Assembly: GCA_937883885.1 (NCBI GenBank)
Contig: CAKZXL010000579.1
Location: 1-20,762 of the forward strand
Direction of reading: 5' to 3'
Source of the DNA: an uncultured Aquincola sp.
GTDB lineage: Bacteria > Pseudomonadota > Gammaproteobacteria > Burkholderiales > Burkholderiaceae
DNA: 20,762 nucleotides
In this document: piece by piece, positions 15,574 to 20,762 of the stretch
Layout: every line of letters starts with the position of its first letter
Numbering within the stretch: position 1 is the stretch's first letter
Program-made: the position numbers and the translations under genes
The notes under the pieces: generated by a model
The model's database searches: none
Told to the model about the DNA's origin: nothing
Seen by the model: the letters and a program-made list of their open reading frames with translations, nothing else

Positions 15574-15597
15574 AAAAAAGACCAGAAAATTCTGGCC
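15574..15597 (-). terminator. Intrinsic terminator after epsI
   Basis: On the minus strand GGCCAGAA TT TTCTGGTC forms an eight-base stem with one G-U pair, followed at once by six T residues and a further T-rich stretch. It begins a few bases after the epsI stop codon (15601). This is the clearest rho-independent terminator in the window. Confidence 0.8.
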
Positions 15598-15600
15598 GAT

Positions 15601-16305
15601 TCAGGCGGGTGAGACGTTACCAACCAATACGTGCCGCTGCTGGGGGGCGACAGCGGACAACATGTCCGTCACGAAGGCGGCATGCAGCGCATAAGACGCT
15701 GGCGTATCGGACGAGATGTTGGAGACGCGCACCAACAGGCCGTCGGGTATGAGGCCTTTCAGGCCATACCGAAGGCGTGCACCGTTCTGCTCGAACCAAC
15801 CTCTTACCACGTCGTCGCCCACGCGCATCCAGTAGGTGATTGGTTCAACCCGACCGCCCATGACACCGACCATTCTCATCACAGGAATCGACTGATCGGC
15901 TGCACGCATCAACTCAGGGGCCATCCCCTGAACTTTGAAACCCTGAGCGACGTAACACACTTCGGGCTTGTGCAACTGGAGGGCCCGCGACTGGTTAGCT
16001 CCATAGGCCATGGACAGCATGATCCGTTGACCACTGCTGTGCACATACGTTCTAGACACGGTGACGTCGTAAATCGTGCTCAGAGTTTTCGCAACGTCAG
16101 GCGAAACTTCAAGCGGCACGATGTTGGGGTCAATCTGCCACGCACCAAACTGTCGCGGGACGATTGCCTCCAAGTCAGGCATGTCGGCAGCGCTGGCGAT
16201 CACCGGCCTGGGTTCCAGTACCTTGGCACCGACGCCTGTACCCACCATCAAAGCACCCAGAACCATGGTGCGACGCGTCTGACTTGAAATACCGCGATCA
16301 GCCAT
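15601..16305 (-). CDS. epsI: Exosortase-associated EpsI protein (DUF3485)
   Basis: A 234-residue protein with an N-terminal membrane segment (TMVLGALMVGTGVGAKVL, about 13-30) preceded by two arginines, leaving most of the chain periplasmic. The EpsI/DUF3485 hallmarks are present: LHKPEVCYVAQGF at 111-123 with its single conserved Cys117, ITYWMRVGDD (156-165), and GLKGLIPDGLLVRVSNIS (181-198). In other exosortase systems this domain is either fused to the exosortase or encoded next to it; its exact function is not established. Here it follows xrtB directly. The junction reads GTGATG: a GTG at 16308 would overlap the xrtB stop by four bases, while the ATG at 16305 overlaps by one. I prefer the ATG because AGGG lies six bases before it. 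A strong terminator follows the stop. Confidence 0.9.
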   Translation of the reverse strand: MADRGISSQTRRTMVLGALMVGTGVGAKVLEPRPVIASAADMPDLEAIVPRQFGAWQIDPNIVPLEVSPDVAKTLSTIYDVTVSRTYVHSSGQRIMLSMAYGANQSRALQLHKPEVCYVAQGFKVQGMAPELMRAADQSIPVMRMVGVMGGRVEPITYWMRVGDDVVRGWFEQNGARLRYGLKGLIPDGLLVRVSNISSDTPASYALHAAFVTDMLSAVAPQQRHVLVGNVSPA

Positions 16306-17198
16306 CACTCGCCCTTTTGTCCGGGAGACATGAACATCCCAAGGATGCGATCAGTCACCAGCATCAATGCCAAAGCCACCATGAACAGCACCATGCCTGC
16401 GAATCCATGGACGAAACCTTGACCAGCCTCATCACCAAAGTGGTAGGTGATCAGAATCAGGATCATCACACGAATGACATTGGCCACGAAGGATATAGGT
16501 ACCAAAACCAACGCCAGCGCCACGTTCCGCGCCTTGGATGTATATCCCATCAGATTCATGTACAGCAGCCCGAGTGCCTCGAGGGTGAACATGGAGTTCA
16601 AGCCTGCACAGGCATCTGCAACCAGCAGTTGGTATTGACCGACTGAAATAACGACGCCACTGCGCGCCACCGGGTAGCCAACGTTGTAGAGAATTGCCTC
16701 TGCCACGCTGGACACACCCGCCTTCAGCGGAGTGGTGATTACCTGCACCAAAATACTGGGCAGCGGCACCATGAAGATCATGAAGAACAGCGGGAAAGCC
16801 ATGAGCTTGACCGCACGAGTGCCTTTCAAGCTCAGCAGAATGCCCGCGAACACAACGATCTGAGAAGCAACCTCAAAAGTGTCGAGCTGTTGCGTCCGGC
16901 CAACTATATAGACCAGCCCACCAAACACGACAAAAAGGACGCCCAACCCCGGTTTGCCAGCATCCACCAGTGCACTGTATTGCTCGCGACGCCGCCAAAT
17001 GAGCCAAGCAACCACGGCCATGATGATCGGGCCATGGCCCTGCTCATCTGTGGCCCAAACTGTCTTGGCCAACATGACGTACGTTGGAACGTACATGACG
17101 AGAAGGCCAACAAGCAGCGGCACGAGCCACATCCAGCCTGCCTCCGGCGCTGCACGGTGCACTGGCATGGCAGGCGAGGCCTTTGACAGATCAGACAT
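16305..17198 (-). CDS. xrtB: Exosortase B, membrane transpeptidase-like sorting enzyme
   Basis: A 297-residue polytopic inner-membrane protein with about eight hydrophobic helices, beginning near residue 22 (WMWLVPLLVGLLVMYVP). It is the exosortase that recognises and cleaves PEP-CTERM tails. The catalytic triad is visible: Cys197 in LLVADACAGLNSM, Arg243 in VANVIRVM, and His264 in GFVHGFAG. The early EQGHGPII motif (52-59) and IVGRTQQ/LDTFE region (98-109) are also exosortase features. The type-B assignment rests on gene order, between epsG and epsI of an epsD-E-F-G locus. The start MSDLSK is five bases after the epsG stop; an in-frame extension to 17327 would overlap epsG and is rejected. 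Two likely substrates are encoded at 555-1382 and 1282-2133. Confidence 0.93.
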   Translation of the reverse strand: MSDLSKASPAMPVHRAAPEAGWMWLVPLLVGLLVMYVPTYVMLAKTVWATDEQGHGPIIMAVVAWLIWRRREQYSALVDAGKPGLGVLFVVFGGLVYIVGRTQQLDTFEVASQIVVFAGILLSLKGTRAVKLMAFPLFFMIFMVPLPSILVQVITTPLKAGVSSVAEAILYNVGYPVARSGVVISVGQYQLLVADACAGLNSMFTLEALGLLYMNLMGYTSKARNVALALVLVPISFVANVIRVMILILITYHFGDEAGQGFVHGFAGMVLFMVALALMLVTDRILGMFMSPGQKGE

Positions 17199-17203
17199 CT
17201 CGA

Positions 17204-18115
17204 TCAGAAGGTGTTGTAGACGACGCCAGCTATGCGAGCCGGGCTGTCCGACAAGTCGGCGACCAGATCCTGGAGGGCAGCCACCTTGGACCTGTCCTGC
17301 CGGGCTACCACCAGCGCCGCGCCACAACGGGCGGCAATGACTGCCGAATCGCTGCCATACATCGCAGCGGGCGTATCCACGATGACGTGGTCAAACTTGC
17401 TCATCAACTCGCGGAGCAGGAGGCCGAACGCCGGGCGTTCGACGAGCTCAAGCGGGTTGGGCGGCTTGGTACCCACGGGCAGCACAAACAGGCTGGGCAC
17501 GCCCACGACCTGTTGGATGACCTGTGTTTCCGCCCGTCCACTCAGAATGCCCGACAGACCGGCCTTGTTCTCCAGCCCGAAAACCTCGTGCTGTCGAGGA
17601 CCGCGCATATCGGCATCCACCAACAACGTTCGTCCGCCCAGCTGAGCCAGGGTCACGGCGAGGTTGGCGGCGAAAAACGTCTTGCCGTCCTTGCTCTCCG
17701 GGCTCACTACGGCGATCGCCCGGCGCTCCTGGCCCTCGTTGAACAGGCGCATTGTCAATTGACTGCGGATCGCTCGGAAGCTCTCGGCCTGCACGCCAAA
17801 CGGTTGGTTGAGGGCGACCAGTTCAGGGCTTGTGCGCTGACGCTCCTCGGGCGCATAGGGGTAGTGAAACTGCTGTGCCAGCGCAAACATGACGTCGTCA
17901 TTGCTGGCGAAGCCAAGAGCGACTGCCGCCTCACCGAAGCGGATTCCCTTTTCGCGCTGATAGCTGAGGATCTTTTCGACCTGCTCGGCGCTCAGATTGC
18001 GGGTTCCAGCGATGATGGCGCCAATAGAGCGATCGGCAATATCGGTTGAAGCACCGTTACCGGCCGAAAGACCAGCGCCCGATTCCTGCATGTCGGCCTC
18101 TTTGAAACGAGCCAT
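17204..18115 (-). CDS. epsG: EpsG, chain-length tyrosine-kinase-like ATPase
   Basis: A 303-residue cytoplasmic BY-kinase-type ATPase expected to pair with EpsF and control EPS chain length. Residues ~30-90 form a small MshEN/GSPII_E-like domain (LSAEQVEKIL, RFGEAAVALGF, ALAQQFHYPY). ESFRAIR at 111-117 fits the EX2RX2R oligomerisation motif of BY-kinases. The ATPase core has a Walker A of deviant sequence, SPESKDGKTF with Lys145, Walker A' LLVDADMRGPRQH at 164-176, and Walker B VIVDTPA at 244-250. The C terminus (GVVYNTF) has only one tyrosine, so the usual Tyr cluster that is autophosphorylated is absent. That leaves kinase activity uncertain; it may act as an ATP-driven switch. It lies three bases after epsF and five before xrtB, in one operon. 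Confidence 0.9.
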   Translation of the reverse strand: MARFKEADMQESGAGLSAGNGASTDIADRSIGAIIAGTRNLSAEQVEKILSYQREKGIRFGEAAVALGFASNDDVMFALAQQFHYPYAPEERQRTSPELVALNQPFGVQAESFRAIRSQLTMRLFNEGQERRAIAVVSPESKDGKTFFAANLAVTLAQLGGRTLLVDADMRGPRQHEVFGLENKAGLSGILSGRAETQVIQQVVGVPSLFVLPVGTKPPNPLELVERPAFGLLLRELMSKFDHVIVDTPAAMYGSDSAVIAARCGAALVVARQDRSKVAALQDLVADLSDSPARIAGVVYNTF

Positions 18116-18118
18116 GAT

Positions 18119-19549
18119 TCAGATCCCCTGCGTGGGGTTCGACGGACCGGCGATGGCAATGGGTCGCCGGCTCAGCAATGCCCGATTACCCGCCGCAAAG
18201 CGCTTGGCATTCGGCTTAGGCAGCGCGCCGATGACAGGCAGACCCAACATGGTGAGCACATCTTCAGGTTCGCGGATTCTGCGATCGCGCATTTCCATCA
18301 ACATCGCGGCGCCCACCGCCAGCAACCCGCCCAACAAAATGGAAAGAATCGTGTTCAGCAGGATTTTCGGCGACGAATGCTCACTCGGTGGAAGTGCCGA
18401 CGTCAGCATGTTCGCGTAGCTTTGGGTCGTTTGCGACTCCAGGGAGCTTTGGTTCAAGCGCGCAATGAGGTTGTCGAAAGCGCGCTGAGCGTTTTCCACG
18501 TCACGCACCAGCACCTGCCCTTCGTCACGCGTTTCCTTCATCTGCAACATCTTGTTGCGCTGGGCCTCAAGCTCGCGACGGACATCCGCTTCGCGTTGAC
18601 GGTTGATCGTGTTGGAAACGCCCACGCCGCTCGTCACGCGCCGAGTTTCTGCGTCGATGCGCTTACGCAGCTCCTCGATGTTCGCCTTGATCTCAATGAC
18701 TTGCGGGTGATTTTGACCCAGCTTGGAATTGAGCTCTTGGAGCTTTGCTTCGCTGCGCGTCAGATCTGCCTTCAAGCTGCCGATCAGAGGGTTGTTCAAC
18801 ACCTCCTGGATTCGGTCGCTGGAGCCTCCTGAAGCCTGCGCTTGACGACTTGAAGATTCAGACGCAAGCGCCTGAATCTGCACCAGTTGGCTTGAAAGCT
18901 CCGCAAGGCGCGCACTTTCAACGTCCAGACGCTCGTCCGTCGCGATGATGCCCTTTTGCTGTTGAAATGCTGACAAGCGGTTTTGCGCGCGCTCCAGCGA
19001 CTCGCGAGCTTCGCGCGATTGCTCCGCAAAGAACGTATTGAATTGCTTGGCCGGATCGACGCGCAGTTCGACGATCGTCGTCAGGTATGCACGGGCAAAT
19101 GCATTCGCCATCGCCGCGGCAAAATTGGGATCCGGGGCTTTGTACGAGATATTGATGACGGAGCTTTCCTTCGACGGCGAAACGTCCAGCTTTTTCTGCA
19201 GCAGCAATGCGAGCCATTGCTCCAGCGTGCCTTCACCGCCGTCGTCCAACCACTGCTGACGAATGTCCGGGTTCTCGGTGAGCTTCAAATCGCGAATGAC
19301 GCGCAGAGTAACGCGGTCGCTGGTGAGGATGTCCACCTGCGTTGCAATGAAAGCCGGCGTGGTGACCGTGGGAAATGCCATCGCGGCCACCGGGTCCGGC
19401 TTGACGTCTACGACCACTGAGGCCATGCCGGTGTACTGCTTCGGCAGCAGCAGGCTGATGAGCAGGACCAGCGCCACCACTGAAGCGAAGACGGCAAATG
19501 CCGCCCACTTTCTGGCTTTGAGAATGGAGAAAAACTGAGCGAATGTCAT
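18119..19549 (-). CDS. epsF: EpsF, Wzz-type chain-length determinant
   Basis: A 476-residue polysaccharide co-polymerase of the inner membrane. TM1 is at about 15-35 (WAAFAVFASVVALVLLISLL) and TM2 at 396-418 (ILLNTILSILLGGLLAVGAA). Between them lies a periplasmic domain with a Wzz fold at the start (QYTGMASVVVDVKPDPVA) and long coiled-coil helices (about 170-370, including the LGQNHPQV family motif). ALPPSEHSSPK before TM2 is the proline-rich element of Wzz proteins. The cytoplasmic tail (421-476, MRDRRIREPEDV) should contact EpsG. The start MTFAQFF is chosen because GAGG (19556-19559) lies six bases upstream; a frame open to 19690 would overlap epsE. The split EpsF/EpsG arrangement, rather than a fused Wzc, is normal for this type of locus. 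Confidence 0.92.
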   Translation of the reverse strand: MTFAQFFSILKARKWAAFAVFASVVALVLLISLLLPKQYTGMASVVVDVKPDPVAAMAFPTVTTPAFIATQVDILTSDRVTLRVIRDLKLTENPDIRQQWLDDGGEGTLEQWLALLLQKKLDVSPSKESSVINISYKAPDPNFAAAMANAFARAYLTTIVELRVDPAKQFNTFFAEQSREARESLERAQNRLSAFQQQKGIIATDERLDVESARLAELSSQLVQIQALASESSSRQAQASGGSSDRIQEVLNNPLIGSLKADLTRSEAKLQELNSKLGQNHPQVIEIKANIEELRKRIDAETRRVTSGVGVSNTINRQREADVRRELEAQRNKMLQMKETRDEGQVLVRDVENAQRAFDNLIARLNQSSLESQTTQSYANMLTSALPPSEHSSPKILLNTILSILLGGLLAVGAAMLMEMRDRRIREPEDVLTMLGLPVIGALPKPNAKRFAAGNRALLSRRPIAIAGPSNPTQGI

Positions 19550-19555
19550 GAAATA

Positions 19556-19559
19556 CCTC
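19556..19559 (-). promoter_or_regulatory. Shine-Dalgarno site deciding the epsF start
   Basis: GAGG on the minus strand six bases before the ATG at 19549, in the 13-base gap after epsE. Confidence 0.6.
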
Positions 19560-19562
19560 GGC

Positions 19563-20417
19563 TCAGAACAGGCTCTCGCGGACGTAGATAACGTCCCCAT
19601 CACGCATACGGTCGTCCATGCCAGGCGTGATGACTTCAACGCGCCCGTCGGCCGCCTTACGGTGCACCCGAATCCCCTTCTCCGTGCCACGCTGCGTCAA
19701 ACCACCGCCGGTGGCCAGTGACTGCATCAGCGTCATTCCGCGCTCCAGCCGCATCGGGCCGGGGCGCTGCACTTCGCCGTAGATGTAGACCATCGGCTGA
19801 CGGTCGACCCAGATGGCGTCGCCGTTCTGGATGACGATGTCTTCGCCGCGCGCTTGCGAGGCAAAGATGGTGGGCAGGTCGACTTCTGCGCGGTAGGGCT
19901 TGCCGTTGCGCGTGCCGGTGATCACGACGATGTCGGCGCCGGTGACTGCCGTTCCGCCAGCCATCGCCAGCAGGTCGGTGAGCTTCATGTCGGCCACTTC
20001 CAGCGGATAGCGGCCCGGGCGGTTGACCTGGCCCAGCACGTTGGCCTGGTTGCCGCGCACCTGCAGCACTGCGATGGTGACTTGCGGTTGCTTGACGAAG
20101 TTGCCGTTGCGCAGGCCGTCGGCGATGGCGCGCTCAGCCGCGGAAATGCTTTGGCCGCCCAGGCGCACCTGACCGATCAGCGGGTAAGACACCACGCCCG
20201 ATTCGCTGACGCGGGTTTCCAGCGTCAGGTCGGGGTTTTGGTAAACCGTGATGCGCACCACATCGCCAGCGCCCAGCCGGTATTCGGGCGTGGACGAGGC
20301 GGGAATCGGAGCGTTGGCGGTTTGGGCCTGCAGCGGCAGGGCGGCGGCCAGGGCAGCAGCAGCAGCCAGTGCGGCGGCGCAGGCGCGCACGCGGTTGTTC
20401 TTGTTCAAGCTGATCAT
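19563..20417 (-). CDS. epsE: EpsE, polysaccharide export protein (Wza family)
   Basis: A 284-residue periplasmic/outer-membrane component of the export channel. The signal peptide (about 1-32) is very Ala-rich and ends LPLQAQ. It shows no lipobox: the only cysteine, Cys13, precedes the hydrophobic core, so unlike classical Wza it is probably not a lipoprotein. Residues 46-121 are the Poly_export domain (YRLGAGDVVRITVYQNPDLT, then YPLIGQVRLGG). Two SLBB-type repeats follow (NVLGQVNRPGRYPLE at 126-140, and VYIYGEVQRPGPMRL at 210-224), and the chain ends DGDVIYVRESLF. The junction with epsD reads GTGATG; the ATG at 20417 shares a base with the epsD stop, while a GTG at 20420 is an alternative start. 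Confidence 0.92.
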   Translation of the reverse strand: MISLNKNNRVRACAAALAAAAALAAALPLQAQTANAPIPASSTPEYRLGAGDVVRITVYQNPDLTLETRVSESGVVSYPLIGQVRLGGQSISAAERAIADGLRNGNFVKQPQVTIAVLQVRGNQANVLGQVNRPGRYPLEVADMKLTDLLAMAGGTAVTGADIVVITGTRNGKPYRAEVDLPTIFASQARGEDIVIQNGDAIWVDRQPMVYIYGEVQRPGPMRLERGMTLMQSLATGGGLTQRGTEKGIRVHRKAADGRVEVITPGMDDRMRDGDVIYVRESLF

Positions 20418-20762
20418 CACTTCAGGCCCATCCCCTTGCTGATTGACGAGGCATCCAGGCCGCTGGCGGCCGGGGCCGGCGCAGGGGCTGGTGCAGGTGC
20501 CGGCGAAGCGGCAGGCGCACTGGCGGCGCCCTCGGCGAACTTGCCGACGTATTCGATGGCGGCGGCGCTGCGCATCTGCTTGACGTTGTCTTCCACCAGT
20601 TTGCGCTTGCGGTCGTTCAGCAGAAACTGCTCGATCGCCGGCGTAGCCTGCTCCAGCGTCACCGGCTGGCTGCGCGAGTTGACCAGGACGATGACCTGGG
20701 CGCCGTTGGGCGAGGGCTGCAGCACGGCCTGGCCGTCTTGCAGGCGGGCGAAGTTGTCCAGG
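20417..20762 (-). CDS. epsD: EpsD, peptidyl-prolyl isomerase family protein, C-terminal part (5' truncated)
   Basis: The last ~114 residues of a SurA/PrsA-like peptidyl-prolyl cis-trans isomerase; the frame is open to the window edge (LDNFARLQDG precedes the first possible internal start). The segment NGAQVIVLVNSRSQPVTLEQ, followed by AIEQFLLNDRKRKLVEDNVKQ, resembles the end of EpsD proteins, where a helical region follows the rotamase domain. EpsD is thought to help fold or assemble the export machinery in the periplasm. The tail contains an alternating Pro-Ala stretch (about 20466-20500) that may be a flexible linker or wall-spanning segment, then GLDASSISKGMGLK. The rotamase domain and signal are outside the window, so the name relies on the C-terminal similarity and its place directly before epsE. 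Confidence 0.8.
   Translation of the reverse strand, partial: LDNFARLQDGQAVLQPSPNGAQVIVLVNSRSQPVTLEQATPAIEQFLLNDRKRKLVEDNVKQMRSAAAIEYVGKFAEGAASAPAASPAPAPAPAPAPAASGLDASSISKGMGLK

Noticed and set aside
17183..18049. 288-codon plus-strand frame
   Set aside because: Antisense to epsG, whose Walker motifs are unmistakable. No motif in the shadow.
20461..20525. GC-rich repetitive stretch as a possible DNA repeat or regulatory array
   Set aside because: It is explained by alternating Pro-Ala codons at the end of epsD.
1..20762. CRISPR array, insertion sequence, tRNA or rRNA genes
   Set aside because: No regularly spaced repeats, transposase motifs, terminal inverted repeats, cloverleaf or rRNA-like segments were seen on either strand.

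Overview
The window (about 20.8 kb, mostly 60-70% G+C) reads as a chromosomal exopolysaccharide (EPS) and protein-sorting locus of a betaproteobacterium, probably Burkholderiales. The basis is the minus-strand gene order epsD-epsE-epsF-epsG-xrtB-epsI, the hallmark of the type B exosortase/EPS locus of that group, plus two PEP-CTERM proteins nearby. The organism call is inference from gene order and composition; no rRNA, tRNA or taxonomic marker is present.

Layout. (1) 1-422, plus strand: the 3' end of a beta-CASP metallo-beta-lactamase-fold RNase-like protein. (2) 555-2133: two convergent PEP-CTERM genes whose 3' ends overlap. The left one has lost the stop expected just after its sorting signal. 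(3) 2134-2589: a 456-base divergent intergenic region with a repeated 7-9 base motif. (4) 2590-6143, plus strand: a translationally coupled exported pair, a DUF1800 protein with an N-terminal CBM60-like module and a Tat-type DUF1501 protein. (5) 6145-20762, minus strand: the EPS locus, read from high to low coordinates. It begins with epsD (partial), epsE (export channel), epsF (Wzz-like co-polymerase), epsG (Walker-type ATPase/BY-kinase-like), xrtB (exosortase) and epsI. A strong intrinsic terminator lies directly after epsI. Then come a Wzx-type flippase, two GT4 glycosyltransferases, a Wzy/O-antigen-ligase-like polymerase, a PslG/GH39-like exported glycoside hydrolase, a third GT4 and a GT2 glycosyltransferase.

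How it fits together (inference from families). Cytoplasmic glycosyltransferases build a lipid-linked repeat unit, the flippase moves it outward and the Wzy-like protein polymerises it. EpsF/EpsG set chain length, EpsE with EpsD-assisted assembly exports it, and the GH39-like enzyme trims or releases polymer. XrtB with EpsI processes PEP-CTERM proteins that probably join the EPS matrix. The priming sugar transferase and the start of the operon lie outside the window.

The sugar-specific block (about 6.5-12.9 kb) is visibly more A+T-rich than the conserved epsD-I core, suggesting modular replacement. The most original features are the modular hydrolase inside the operon, the CBM-DUF1800/DUF1501 pair beside an exosortase locus, the PEP-CTERM gene with an over-long tail, and a c-di-GMP-like N-terminal motif in EpsG.
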